Positions 1 to 8,482 of a DNA stretch of 64,000 nt are shown piece by piece; within the stretch, counting starts at the first letter, position 1, and each line of letters opens with the position of its first letter. Source of the DNA: Gracilibacillus timonensis (GTDB taxonomy: Bacteria > Bacillota > Bacilli > Bacillales > Amphibacillaceae); NCBI RefSeq assembly GCF_900086715.1, contig NZ_FLKH01000012.1:868001-932000 (forward strand), in the 5' to 3' direction. Position numbers and translations under genes: made by a program. The notes under the pieces were generated by a model. The model worked only from the letters and a program-made list of their open reading frames with translations, was not told where the DNA came from and made no database searches.

Positions 1-2
1 CT

Positions 3-1463
3 TTGACAGGCGGCATGGCGCTAGAGGCCTTAAACCATATTGGGCATGAGAAGAAAAATTTAACCGTCATTCTAAATGATAATGAAATGTCGATAGCAGG
101 TAATGTAGGGGCACTGCACAATGCCTTAGGCAGGATGAGAAGTGCAGGGAAATATAACCGTGTCAAAGATGAACTGGAATTACTGTTGAAAAAAATTCCG
201 GCTGTTGGGGGGAAAATAGCTCAAACGGCGGAACGAGTAAAAGATAGCATGAAATATTTCATGGTTCCAGGCATGTTATTTGAAGAATTCGGTTTTACGT
301 ACTTTGGTCCAGTAGATGGACATGATTTTAAAGATTTAGAAGAGCACATTACGTATGCCAAAAAAACGAAAGGTCCTGTGTTGGTTCACGTAATTACCCA
401 AAAAGGGAAAGGTTATCAGCCAGCAGAAACGGATCAAAAAGATAAATGGCATGGCGTAGGTCCTTATAAGATTGAATCCGGAGAAAAAATCAAGCCTGCG
501 GATGCCGCTCCTGCCTGGAGTCAAGTCGTTAGTGATACGTTGGAACGGGAAGTATCCCGAGAGGATCGCTTAGCGGTCATTACCCCGGCGATGATTTTGG
601 GTTCTAAATTAGACAAGTTTCAAGAGCACTATCCAGACCGTTTACATGATGTCGGCATTGCCGAACAACATGCTGTGACACTGTCTGCAGGTATGGCTAC
701 ACAAGGAATGAAGCCGTTTCTGGCTATTTATTCCACTTTCTTGCAGCGGGCATATGATCAATTAGTTCATGATGTTTGCCGACAAAATCTTAATGTGGCA
801 TTTGGAATCGATCGAGCTGGTTTAGTAGGGGCAGACGGTGAAACTCACCAAGGGGTGTTTGATATTGCCTTTTTACGACATTTGCCGAACATGACAATTA
901 TGATGCCAAAAGATGAAAATGAATGTCAGCATATGGTGCATACTGCCTTAACTTATGATGATGGCCCAATAGCCTTGCGTTTTCCAAGAGGAAATGGTTT
1001 AGGTGTAGAGATGGATGCAGATTTACACCCGTTGCCGATTGGAAAATGGGAAGTCCTTAAAGAAGGAACAGATGGTGTGATTCTGACTTTTGGTACAACG
1101 ATTGAAATGGCCTTGGAAGCCAGTCAAATGTTAAAAAAACAAGGATTAAATATCGAGGTAGTCAATGCTAGGTTTATTAAGCCGTTGGACGAAGCTTTAT
1201 TACATGATCGTATGAACAAGCATATACCGATTGTAACGGTCGAAGAAGCCGTGCTGAAAGGCGGCTTTGGCAGTTCAGTTTTAGAATTTGCTGAAGAACA
1301 TGGATATAAACCACAAATCAAACGTATGGGTCTGCCTGATCGATATATTGAACATGGTAATGTTAAGGAGCTTCTGGCAGAGGTACAGTTAACCAAAGAG
1401 CAGCTCGTACTCGAAATGAAAGCACTGTTAACAGCGAGTAATGATAAGCAAAAAAGGGCATGA
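3..1463 (+). CDS. dxs: 1-deoxy-D-xylulose-5-phosphate synthase, 5'-truncated by window edge
   Basis: DXS condenses pyruvate and glyceraldehyde 3-phosphate to DXP, the first step of the MEP isoprenoid pathway, using thiamine diphosphate. The reading frame is already open at the first bases, and the first visible residues ([14 protein letters not shown]) belong to the ThDP-binding region, so the true start lies upstream. About 486 C-terminal residues are visible. Seen: the [13 protein letters not shown] segment, FGPVDGHD, the GIAEQHAV motif of the central domain and the transketolase C-terminal domain. It is followed after 6 bp by the TlyA-like methylase gene, the usual Bacillus order. Identification is firm; only the 5' end is missing. 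Confidence 0.97.
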   Translation: MTGGMALEALNHIGHEKKNLTVILNDNEMSIAGNVGALHNALGRMRSAGKYNRVKDELELLLKKIPAVGGKIAQTAERVKDSMKYFMVPGMLFEEFGFTYFGPVDGHDFKDLEEHITYAKKTKGPVLVHVITQKGKGYQPAETDQKDKWHGVGPYKIESGEKIKPADAAPAWSQVVSDTLEREVSREDRLAVITPAMILGSKLDKFQEHYPDRLHDVGIAEQHAVTLSAGMATQGMKPFLAIYSTFLQRAYDQLVHDVCRQNLNVAFGIDRAGLVGADGETHQGVFDIAFLRHLPNMTIMMPKDENECQHMVHTALTYDDGPIALRFPRGNGLGVEMDADLHPLPIGKWEVLKEGTDGVILTFGTTIEMALEASQMLKKQGLNIEVVNARFIKPLDEALLHDRMNKHIPIVTVEEAVLKGGFGSSVLEFAEEHGYKPQIKRMGLPDRYIEHGNVKELLAEVQLTKEQLVLEMKALLTASNDKQKRA

Positions 1464-1469
1464 TAAAAG

Positions 1470-2285
1470 ATGGGTAAAAAACGATTAGATCAACTGATAA
1501 TGGATAGAAATTTGATTGATTCAAGAGAAAAAGCCAAAAGAACTATCATGGCCGGTCTTGTTTTTTCAGAAGGGTTATGCCTAGATAAACCTGGTACAAA
1601 AGTGCCTGAAGATATTCCTCTTGAAATAAAAGGAAAGGCGATTCCATATGTTGGCCGTGGGGGATTGAAACTAAAACAAGCGATCGATTTTTTTGGTTTA
1701 GATTTATTAGGTCAGGTGATGATAGATGTCGGTTCCTCAACAGGTGGTTTTACGGATTGCGCATTACAGCATGGTGTGACACTTAGCTATGCTGTTGACG
1801 TTGGCTATAATCAATTAGATTGGAAATTACGCAATGATCCTCGTGTCGTAGTTATGGAAAGAACTAATTTTCGTTACGTCACACCGGATATGCTTACAAA
1901 GGACCAACCAAATTTTGCAACGGTTGATGTGTCCTTTATTTCCTTACGTTTGATCTTGCCACCTCTTTATCAGTTATTAGCAAAACAAAGCAAAGTGGTT
2001 ATTTTAATAAAACCGCAATTTGAAGCTGGTCGGGATCAGGTTGGTAAGAAAGGCATCGTTAGAGACCCCAAAATTCACCAACAAGTGGTTGAGGAGACGC
2101 TAGGATTCGCTCAAGAGCTAGGGTTTCACATTTCGGGTCTTACCTTTTCGCCAATTACTGGTGGAGACGGTAATATTGAATACTTAGCGCTATTGGAAAA
2201 ATCGACAGCACGTGTCGAGCAGAACCCGCTGCCGTTGCTTATCAAACAAGTAGTAGCAGACTCCCATCAAGCCTTAAAACAATAG
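1470..2285 (+). CDS. yqxC: TlyA-family 2'-O-ribose rRNA methyltransferase (YqxC type)
   Basis: A 271-residue protein with an N-terminal S4 RNA-binding domain (residues 1-60, KKRLDQLIMDRNL start) and a FtsJ-like Rossmann methyltransferase domain. The SAM-binding motif I is visible as DVGSSTGGFTDCAL near residue 87, and VDVSFISL and KPQFE follow in the expected order. TlyA proteins elsewhere methylate 16S and/or 23S rRNA ribose, with some reports of haemolysin activity. Substrate in this organism is inferred. It sits 6 bp after dxs and 27 bp before argR, so it is probably co-transcribed with both, as in B. subtilis. Confidence 0.93.
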   Translation: MGKKRLDQLIMDRNLIDSREKAKRTIMAGLVFSEGLCLDKPGTKVPEDIPLEIKGKAIPYVGRGGLKLKQAIDFFGLDLLGQVMIDVGSSTGGFTDCALQHGVTLSYAVDVGYNQLDWKLRNDPRVVVMERTNFRYVTPDMLTKDQPNFATVDVSFISLRLILPPLYQLLAKQSKVVILIKPQFEAGRDQVGKKGIVRDPKIHQQVVEETLGFAQELGFHISGLTFSPITGGDGNIEYLALLEKSTARVEQNPLPLLIKQVVADSHQALKQ

Positions 2286-2312
2286 CAAAAAAGCAAAGTT
2301 GGAGGAACTGGA

Positions 2313-2762
2313 ATGAATAAAGCGCAACGTCAAATTAAGATTCGTGAAATTATTTCTGAACAAGAAATTGAAACCCAGGATGATCTAGTAGCGGCATTAC
2401 AGAACCAAGGCTATGGAATAACACAGGCAACGATTTCACGCGATATCAAAGAGTTACATTTAGTGAAAGTTCCCGGGACAGATGGTAATTATAAATACAG
2501 CTTACCAGCAGATCAAAAGTTTAATCCCTTAAACAAGCTAAAGCGATTTATTATGGACGCTTTTATCAGCATTGATACGGTGACTCATTTTATTGTAATG
2601 AAGACCTTACCGGGTAATGCACAGGCAATGGGGGCGTTAATTGATAACTTAGGATGGGAAGAGATTGTTGGTTCTATTTGTGGCGACGATACCATCCTGA
2701 TCATTTGTAAAACAACAGATGAGGCAATGGCATTAAAAGATAAATTCTTAGAGATGTTATAA
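2313..2762 (+). CDS. argR: Arginine repressor ArgR/AhrC
   Basis: A 149-residue ArgR-family regulator, the family's usual length. The N-terminal winged helix (residues 1-70) carries the DNA-recognition segment [16 protein letters not shown]. The C-terminal hexamerisation and arginine-binding domain ends with the [11 protein letters not shown] strand-turn that contributes acidic arginine contacts. It represses arginine biosynthesis and activates catabolism in an arginine-dependent manner in Bacillus. A GGAGG ribosome-binding site lies at about 2301-2305. It lies between the rRNA methylase and recN, the conserved Bacillus arrangement. Confidence 0.96.
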   Translation: MNKAQRQIKIREIISEQEIETQDDLVAALQNQGYGITQATISRDIKELHLVKVPGTDGNYKYSLPADQKFNPLNKLKRFIMDAFISIDTVTHFIVMKTLPGNAQAMGALIDNLGWEEIVGSICGDDTILIICKTTDEAMALKDKFLEML

Positions 2763-2777
2763 AAGGTGTGGAAGCAG

Positions 2778-4496
2778 ATGTTAACGGAATTATCAATCCG
2801 AAATTTTGCGATTATCGATGAATTATCTATTTCATTTAATAAAGGTCTAACCGTGTTAACCGGTGAAACAGGTGCTGGAAAGTCCATTGTTATTGATGCA
2901 TTAGGGCTGTTAATTGGCGGTAGAGGTTCCGTAGAGTATGTCCGTCATGGTGAGAAAAAAGCGGAAATCGAAGGATTGTTTATCGTGGAAGATAACGATC
3001 ATCCTGTATACCGCATGACCAAAGACTTTGGCTTTGAAATCAAAGAAGATCAGATGTTGGTCTTACATCGAACGATTTCTCATACTGGCAAAAGCATCTG
3101 TCGGATTAATGGGAAATTAACCACCTTAGCAATTCTAAAGGAAATCGGCCAATCTATCCTTGATATTCACAGTCAGCACGAAACGCAATCTTTACTTAAT
3201 CAAGAGAAGCATATCGAATTGCTTGATCAATTTTTGCAAGCAGATCACCCCGCCTTTAAACAAGATTATCGACGTTTTTTTCAACAATGGAAAGACTTAA
3301 AGGCGAAATATGAAGCTAATAATAAGAACGAACGTGAATTGGCACAAAGAATCGATCTGTTAGAGTTTCAACTGAGAGAAATTCAAAATGCAGAGCTACA
3401 ACCAAATGAAGATGAATCTCTAAGTGAAGAACGAAATCATCTTCATCACTTTGAACAGACACATCAAGCATTGAATGAGGCCTACAATGCACTGCATGGT
3501 GAACAAAGAGGGCTGGATTGGCTGTCACAAGCTTCCAATAACCTGGAAACGGCTGGTGAACATCATCAAGATATTCAAAAGCTACATCAAACGTATGTTG
3601 ACCATTATTTTATGATTGAGGAATTGTCCTACCAAATCCGTCAATTTGTTGATTCGATGGATTATGATCCAGCCCGATTGGAATTGATTGAATCCAGACT
3701 CCATGAAATTGATCAGTTAAAGCGTAAATATGGACCAACTGTAGAAGAGATAATGACCTATAGTGCCAAAGTTGAAGAGGAACTGGAAGAAATTAGGAAT
3801 CGCGATCAACATCTCGCCAACCTGTCAGAAACACTGCAAGAGCTAGCCAGTGATCTGTTAATAGAGGCAAAAGAATTGCATGAGATAAGAAAAAAAGCAG
3901 CTTCTACACTAGAAGCTGCAGTGTTAGCAGAATTAAGGGATCTTTATTTAGAAAAGACGACCTTTCAAGTAGATTTATCGATCCCTACACGAGAAAATGG
4001 GTTGTTTTTTGAAGGGAAGCACATTCAGCCACATCATAATGGCTTTGATCAAGTTCATTTTCTGATCTCCACTAACCCCGGTGAGCCTGTTAAAGAATTA
4101 GCAAAGATTGCCTCAGGCGGTGAAATGTCCAGGATTATGCTTGCTTTAAAGAATATTTTTTCAAAGCATCAAGGGATTACCAGTGTGATTTTTGACGAGG
4201 TTGATACCGGTGTGAGTGGCAGGGTAGCACAAGCAATGGCTGAGAAGATTTACAATATTTCAAAAGGATCACAGGTTTTATGTATTACCCATTTACCGCA
4301 AGTCGCTTCTATCGCTGATACCCACATAAAAATTGAAAAACTTGTTGAGGATAATCGGACCCATACGACGGTTCAGACCTTAACTTTTGAGCAGCGAATC
4401 GAGGAAATTGGCAAAATGGTTACTGGAAATGAATTAACAGAAGCCTCTAAGACTCATGCCAAAGAATTGATTGAAATGAACCAACAAGCAAAATAA
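2778..4496 (+). CDS. recN: DNA repair protein RecN
   Basis: RecN is an SMC-like ATPase that gathers at double-strand breaks. Starting at ATG 2778 gives 572 residues beginning MLTELSIRNFAIID, matching the family; a GTG 12 bp upstream is open but would overlap the AGGTGTGG ribosome-binding site. Walker A GETGAGKS is near residue 32, a long coiled coil occupies the middle (about 150-380), and the C-terminal half carries the signature KIASGGEMSR, Walker B VIFDEVDTGVSG and the CITHLPQVA switch. A weak ACCCGTT/AACGGGT hairpin (4534-4559) follows the gene but lacks a convincing T-tract. Confidence 0.96.
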   Translation: MLTELSIRNFAIIDELSISFNKGLTVLTGETGAGKSIVIDALGLLIGGRGSVEYVRHGEKKAEIEGLFIVEDNDHPVYRMTKDFGFEIKEDQMLVLHRTISHTGKSICRINGKLTTLAILKEIGQSILDIHSQHETQSLLNQEKHIELLDQFLQADHPAFKQDYRRFFQQWKDLKAKYEANNKNERELAQRIDLLEFQLREIQNAELQPNEDESLSEERNHLHHFEQTHQALNEAYNALHGEQRGLDWLSQASNNLETAGEHHQDIQKLHQTYVDHYFMIEELSYQIRQFVDSMDYDPARLELIESRLHEIDQLKRKYGPTVEEIMTYSAKVEEELEEIRNRDQHLANLSETLQELASDLLIEAKELHEIRKKAASTLEAAVLAELRDLYLEKTTFQVDLSIPTRENGLFFEGKHIQPHHNGFDQVHFLISTNPGEPVKELAKIASGGEMSRIMLALKNIFSKHQGITSVIFDEVDTGVSGRVAQAMAEKIYNISKGSQVLCITHLPQVASIADTHIKIEKLVEDNRTHTTVQTLTFEQRIEEIGKMVTGNELTEASKTHAKELIEMNQQAK

Positions 4497-4630
4497 CCTT
4501 CCTAAGCTTACTTTTTCCAAGGTGGAAATCTTCACCCGTTTTTGTTATGTTTAACGGGTTTAAAAAGCCCTCTTTACGGTCAAATTAAAGATACAGATTA
4601 ATTATCTGGACCAACAAGGAGGGCGATTAT

Positions 4631-5899
4631 GTGAAGAGAGGTTTCATGAGGAAAAGTACAGGATTAATACTCCTTGTCCTATTAATGGTACTCCCATGGT
4701 ACACACCATTTCAGATATACCTTTCCATTCCCACGCATATTAAAACTTTTGCACAGTCAGAGATCATCAATCCAGATGAAACTGTTCAGGCTTCAGCAGA
4801 ACAGAGAGTTCAATATGCCACGGATTTAATGGAGAATCAGATACAGGAGAGCGGGGAGCAAGAAATAGTCTATACCTTGAACAATATTCCTGTAAAAAAA
4901 GTAAATGTAGAAGCGTATGATGATTTTAAGGTGATTCCGGGAGGACATTCTGTTGGGATTAATCTGCAAACACAGGGGGTTTTGGTGGTTGGCCATCATT
5001 TAGTAACGACTAAAGAAGGAACCACATCCCCTGGAGAAGAAGCAGATATTCAAGTAGGGGACAATATAATTTCAATCGATGATAAAGAAATTGCAAGTAT
5101 GCAGGAAGTGCAACCAATGGTTAAACAAGCAGGAGAAGAACAACAAACATTAGATGTTACTCTAAAACGAAATGACAAAGTGATGGAGACCGAATTAAAA
5201 CCAACGTATGATGTAAAAGCAGAAGAATATCGGATAGGTATTTATATTCGAGATTCAGCCGCTGGAATTGGCACGATGACCTTTTATGATCCTCAATCCA
5301 AAAAGTACGGTGCTTTAGGGCACATTATTTCCGATATGGATACAAGAAAGCCAGTAGAGATAAATAATGGATCCATTGTTCGTTCCGAGATCACGGATAT
5401 CAAAAAAGGAGAACATGGTGTACCTGGAGAAAAACAAGCGGATTTTATCTTGAAGGATTCCAATTTAGGTAATATTACAAAGAATTCGCCTTTTGGCATC
5501 TTCGGTACTTTAAATCAATCTCCGGTTGAGGGAGAATGGTCGAAGCCAATGTCGATTGCGCTCCCTAATGAGGTAGAAGAAGGGCCGGCCAAGATTCTAA
5601 CCGTTATCGAAGGCGAGAAGATTGAAGCATTTGATGTGGAGATTGTCAATACACTTGATCAATCAGCGCCGGCTACTAAAGGGTTGATATTACAAATCAC
5701 GGATAAGCGATTATTGGATTCAACAGGTGGTATTGTTCAAGGGATGAGTGGAAGTCCTATTATTCAAAATAATAAAATCATCGGTGCTGTTACGCATGTT
5801 TTCGTGAATGATCCAACCAGTGGTTACGGGGTACACATTGAGTGGATGCTGAGCGAAGCGGGTATCGATATCTATAAACAGGATAAGAAGGCAAGCTAA
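4631..5899 (+). CDS. spoIVB: SpoIVB serine peptidase (sigma-K checkpoint)
   Basis: SpoIVB is made in the forespore, secreted to the intermembrane space, self-cleaves, and cuts SpoIVFA to trigger pro-sigma-K processing. The 422-residue product has an N-terminal membrane anchor (about residues 12-32), a PDZ domain (roughly 110-195, with the GVLVVGHH and GDNIISIDDKE segments) and the S55 peptidase domain. The catalytic His lies in YGALGHIISD and the Ser in GMSGSP near residues 371-376. GTG start at 4631 is preceded by AAGGAGG with 8-nt spacing. An intrinsic terminator follows. spo0A would normally be next, but an IS66 element intervenes. Confidence 0.95.
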   Translation: MKRGFMRKSTGLILLVLLMVLPWYTPFQIYLSIPTHIKTFAQSEIINPDETVQASAEQRVQYATDLMENQIQESGEQEIVYTLNNIPVKKVNVEAYDDFKVIPGGHSVGINLQTQGVLVVGHHLVTTKEGTTSPGEEADIQVGDNIISIDDKEIASMQEVQPMVKQAGEEQQTLDVTLKRNDKVMETELKPTYDVKAEEYRIGIYIRDSAAGIGTMTFYDPQSKKYGALGHIISDMDTRKPVEINNGSIVRSEITDIKKGEHGVPGEKQADFILKDSNLGNITKNSPFGIFGTLNQSPVEGEWSKPMSIALPNEVEEGPAKILTVIEGEKIEAFDVEIVNTLDQSAPATKGLILQITDKRLLDSTGGIVQGMSGSPIIQNNKIIGAVTHVFVNDPTSGYGVHIEWMLSEAGIDIYKQDKKAS

Positions 5900-5900
5900 G

Positions 5901-5955
5901 CCTAATAAAGTCCGTTTCCATTAATAGCTGGAAGCGGGCTTTATTAGGTTTTGTT
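5901..5955 (+). terminator. Intrinsic terminator of spoIVB
   Basis: A 14-bp stem, CCTAATAAAGTCCG (5901-5914) against CGGGCTTTATTAGG (5935-5948) with one G-T pair, is followed by TTTTGTT. It ends the recN-spoIVB transcript before the inserted element. Confidence 0.85.
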
Positions 5956-5990
5956 ACAAGTAAGCATCATAATCATATCACAAGCTGTAT

Positions 5991-5998
5991 GAACGTCC
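5991..5998. repeat. Left target-site duplication of IS66-type element
   Basis: GAACGTCC directly precedes the GTAAGCG end of the element, and the identical 8 bp recur at 8159-8166. Eight bp is the duplication length known for the IS66 family. Confidence 0.93.
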
Positions 5999-6085
5999 GT
6001 AAGCGATCAATAACCAAGTATCTATAAATGCAGCATCACCTCCTATACACTTATGGTAAGACAAAGATACAGGAGGTTTTTCTAT

Positions 6086-6436
6086 TTGATTGTTAATTTA
6101 AAGCAAGCGAAAGGGTTTTATATTGTATGTGGAAAAACAGACATGCGGTATGGGATTGATTCGTTGGCTTATACGGTGCAATCCCAATTCCATTTAGATC
6201 CTTTTCAAGAAGCGTTGTTTTTCTTTTGTGGAAACAAGCAGGATCGCTTCAAGATGTTGCATTGGGATGGAGAAGGTTTCTGGCTGTTATATAAACGGTT
6301 TGAAAATGGGCAATTAAAATGGCCTCGAACGACCAAAGAAGCCCGGGAACTGACCAGTCAACAAGTGGATTGGCTACTCCGTGGTTTTTCGATTGATCCA
6401 CCGATACAAATCGCTTCTTCTCGCGCCTTTTATTAA
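6086..6436 (+). CDS. tnpB: IS66 family accessory protein TnpB (IS66 Orf2)
   Basis: A 116-residue IS66 Orf2-type protein, with the family signature GKTDMRYGIDSLA near the N-terminus and FFCGNKQDRFKMLHWDGEGFW in the middle. Its biochemical role is unknown, but it is needed for transposition of several IS66 members. The frame is open from an ATG at 6053, but the TTG at 6086 has AGGAGG (6071-6076) at good spacing and gives the canonical IVNLKQAKG start. The ribosome-binding site can pair with ACCTCCT at 6038-6044. Confidence 0.88.
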   Translation: MIVNLKQAKGFYIVCGKTDMRYGIDSLAYTVQSQFHLDPFQEALFFFCGNKQDRFKMLHWDGEGFWLLYKRFENGQLKWPRTTKEARELTSQQVDWLLRGFSIDPPIQIASSRAFY

Positions 6437-6455
6437 ATAAAGAGTGCTTTTATAT

Positions 6456-6492
6456 CCCTTTTATGGTATAATATAGTTAGAAAATAAAAGGG
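6456..6492 (+). promoter_or_regulatory. Stem that can mask the tnpC ribosome-binding site
   Basis: CCCTTTTAT (6456-6464) is exactly complementary to ATAAAAGGG (6484-6492), which contains the tnpC Shine-Dalgarno. A TATAAT (6467-6472) lies in the loop; I see no good -35 for it. Masking of transposase initiation on read-through transcripts is a known IS strategy; here it is inference from pairing only. Confidence 0.5.
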
Positions 6493-6502
6493 AGAAACGC
6501 GT

Positions 6503-8053
6503 ATGAGTCCCGAGGAGACATTACTAAAAATCAACGAAGCACAAGTGAAACAAATCGAACAATTAACAGCTCAGCTCGCTCAACAAGCGAATGAGCTGAC
6601 ATTGTTGCGGGAACAAGTCGCTTACCTCACCCAAAAAATCTTCGGTAAATCCAAAGAAACACTACCTCCTGATCATCAACTCACCTTCTTTGATGCACCA
6701 GAAGCCCCTCCTATCGTGGAAGAGGACATCGAGGAGGTTACCGCGAAACGGAAGAAAACAAAAGGCAGAAAAAAAGCCATTTTAGACCAGTTTCCGGAGC
6801 AGCCTGTTCACCATCGACTGGAGGGAGAAGCCTGTACTTGCCCCACGTGTGAGGCAACGTTGGACGCCATCGGGAGCTATGCCGTGCGAGAAGAAGTCAT
6901 TTACCTTCCTGCCAAGCTTCAACGACAAGTGCACTACCAACACGCTTATAAGTGCGCAGCCTGTTCCAAACAAGGGCCAGAAGATAAGATTATCAAAGCA
7001 CCAGTTCCCAAAGCGCCTATCGATAATAGCTTGGGTTCTGCTTCGATTATTGCCCAGTCGATGCATCAGAAATTTGAGTTAAAAGTACCTGCCTATCGTC
7101 AAGAAAAAGGTTGGCACCGCATTGGTTTACCCATTACGCGCCAACAAATTGCCAATTGGCATATACGAGTGTCGGAGTATTATTTAGCCCCTTTTTATCA
7201 ACTGTTGAAAGACACGCTACTTCAACAGCCGATGTTACATGCCGATGAAACAACGTATCGGGTGTTGGAAAGTGATACCGTGAATACGCATTTTTGGACC
7301 TTTTTAAGCGCCAAACATAGTGAAAAGCCGATCACGCTCTATCATCACGATCCAAGTCGGGGAGCCCATGTCGCTCAAAGCTTTCTTGGTACGTATAAAG
7401 GGTACATCCATTGTGATATGTGGAAAGCTTATCAAGCCCTTTCTAACGTAGAGTTGGTCGGGTGTTGGGCGCATGTTCGTCGCAAATTCATAGACGCGAT
7501 GCCAAAGGATTGTCCCGCCGATGCGTTGAGTCGACAAGCAGCCGAGAGGTGTGACCAATTCTTCACGTATGAGCGCGCGTGGTCCAAACTATCCGATGAG
7601 GAAAGGCTGGAGAAACGCCAAACCATCTTGAAACCCAAAATGGATGCCTTTTTTGATTGGTTACGGGAACAAGATCCTTTATCCGGCAGCAAGTTAGGCG
7701 AAGCGATACAGTATGCTTTGACATACGAGTCCACGTTTCGCACGGTCTTGAAAGATGCGAAACTAGCGCTTGATAACAACCGAGCCGAACGCGCCATCAA
7801 ACCCTTCGTGATGGGAAGAAAAAACTGGTTATTCAGCGCCACCTATGAAGGAGCGACAGCCGCTGCGATTATCATGAGTATCATCGAAACAGCGAAACAA
7901 AATAACCTCGTTCCCGAAAAATATATCACTTATTTACTCGAAGAACTTCCTAACCTTCCCACCTTAGCCAATGAGGAAGATTGGAAGGCTTATTTGCCAT
8001 GGCGTTCCCACGTCAAAGAACGTTGCCAGGAAAGAACGCTGCCAAAGCCATGA
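6503..8053 (+). CDS. tnpC: IS66 family DDE transposase TnpC
   Basis: A 516-residue transposase of normal IS66 length. Order seen: N-terminal leucine-rich coiled coil (residues 1-50), basic KRKKTKGRKK linker, zinc-binding cysteines CTCPTC and CAAC (about 112-155), then the catalytic DDE domain. LHADETTYRVL carries the first acidic residue, HCDMWKAY the second, and DNNRAERAIKP the catalytic glutamate. GCWAHVRRKF is also typical. The IS66 C-terminal region (EELPNLP) closes the protein. It lies 66 bp after tnpB in the same element. Confidence 0.96.
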   Translation: MSPEETLLKINEAQVKQIEQLTAQLAQQANELTLLREQVAYLTQKIFGKSKETLPPDHQLTFFDAPEAPPIVEEDIEEVTAKRKKTKGRKKAILDQFPEQPVHHRLEGEACTCPTCEATLDAIGSYAVREEVIYLPAKLQRQVHYQHAYKCAACSKQGPEDKIIKAPVPKAPIDNSLGSASIIAQSMHQKFELKVPAYRQEKGWHRIGLPITRQQIANWHIRVSEYYLAPFYQLLKDTLLQQPMLHADETTYRVLESDTVNTHFWTFLSAKHSEKPITLYHHDPSRGAHVAQSFLGTYKGYIHCDMWKAYQALSNVELVGCWAHVRRKFIDAMPKDCPADALSRQAAERCDQFFTYERAWSKLSDEERLEKRQTILKPKMDAFFDWLREQDPLSGSKLGEAIQYALTYESTFRTVLKDAKLALDNNRAERAIKPFVMGRKNWLFSATYEGATAAAIIMSIIETAKQNNLVPEKYITYLLEELPNLPTLANEEDWKAYLPWRSHVKERCQERTLPKP

Positions 8054-8073
8054 AACAAGAAATAAGGATAAAT

Positions 8074-8132
8074 CTCCCCAACCCTTCTGTTCCTCTTTCT
8101 AGAACAGTTTATCGCAGGGTTGGGGATTTTTC
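8074..8132 (+). terminator. Terminator-like hairpin at the right end of the IS66 element
   Basis: CCCCAACCCT (8076-8085) pairs with AGGGTTGGGG (8116-8125), with an inner CTGTTC/GAACAG stem, followed by ATTTTTC. It would stop the tnpBC transcript inside the element, 26 bp before its right end, and shield spo0A from transposon transcription. Confidence 0.75.
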
Positions 8133-8158
8133 TATACACTTGAGTATTGATCGCTTAC

Positions 8159-8166
8159 GAACGTCC
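8159..8166. repeat. Right target-site duplication of IS66-type element
   Basis: GAACGTCC, identical to 5991-5998, directly follows the inverted CGCTTAC end of the element. Confidence 0.93.
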
Positions 8167-8309
8167 TCTGATCAAGAGCACCTATCTGAGAAATCTGAGA
8201 AATGACTATAGTTCATTTTCCGGAGCAGGTAAAACAGATCAACATTATCACATGGAACAGTTTGTTTGCAGCACCTGTCTTATTAGCAGTTGATACTTGA
8301 TTTTCACTA

Positions 8310-8338
8310 TTGAATCCGTTAACAAAATTTGTTATGCT
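8310..8338 (+). promoter_or_regulatory. Candidate vegetative (sigma-A) promoter of spo0A
   Basis: TTGAAT (8310-8315), a 17-bp spacer and TATGCT (8333-8338). It lies about 150 bp upstream of spo0A, in the position of the vegetative Pv promoter of B. subtilis. The rest of the 8167-8482 gap holds the sigma-H promoter described next and a decayed repeat near 8167-8220. Confidence 0.55.
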
Positions 8339-8351
8339 TAAATAAAGATTT

Positions 8352-8427
8352 TTCGACAAACAGCATGTCGATAATTGACAGTAAGTTTTTTACAACAAAA
8401 GCAGGAATTCTCTTTGTTTTGTCGAAA
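8352..8427 (+). promoter_or_regulatory. Candidate sigma-H promoter of spo0A with Spo0A boxes
   Basis: GCAGGAATT (8401-8409) fits the sigma-H -35 RnAGGAwWW; after 11 bp GTCGAAA (8421-8427) fits the -10 RnnGAAT. The -10 overlaps a perfect 0A box TGTCGAA (8420-8426). A second box in reverse (TTCGACA, 8352-8358) and a near-match TGTCGAT (8366-8372) lie upstream. This is the arrangement by which Spo0A~P autoregulates and switches promoters in B. subtilis. Confidence 0.65.
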
Positions 8428-8482
8428 ATATTAGTTGATGACAAAATAATTTAGCAAGATCATAATTGAAGGAGGACTTTTT

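Larger units (their letters stand above)
5999..8158 (+). mobile_element. IS66-family insertion sequence, 2160 bp, complete
   Basis: The ends are imperfect terminal inverted repeats. Both begin GTAAGCGATCAATA (14 identical bases), and 19 of the first 21 positions match; the right copy is inverted at 8138-8158. The element is flanked by a perfect 8-bp duplication (GAACGTCC). It encodes TnpB and the DDE transposase TnpC; no TnpA-type helix-turn-helix ORF is present, so this is the two-gene type of IS66 organisation. Intact ends, intact ORFs and an exact duplication indicate a recent insertion between spoIVB and spo0A. Confidence 0.95.
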
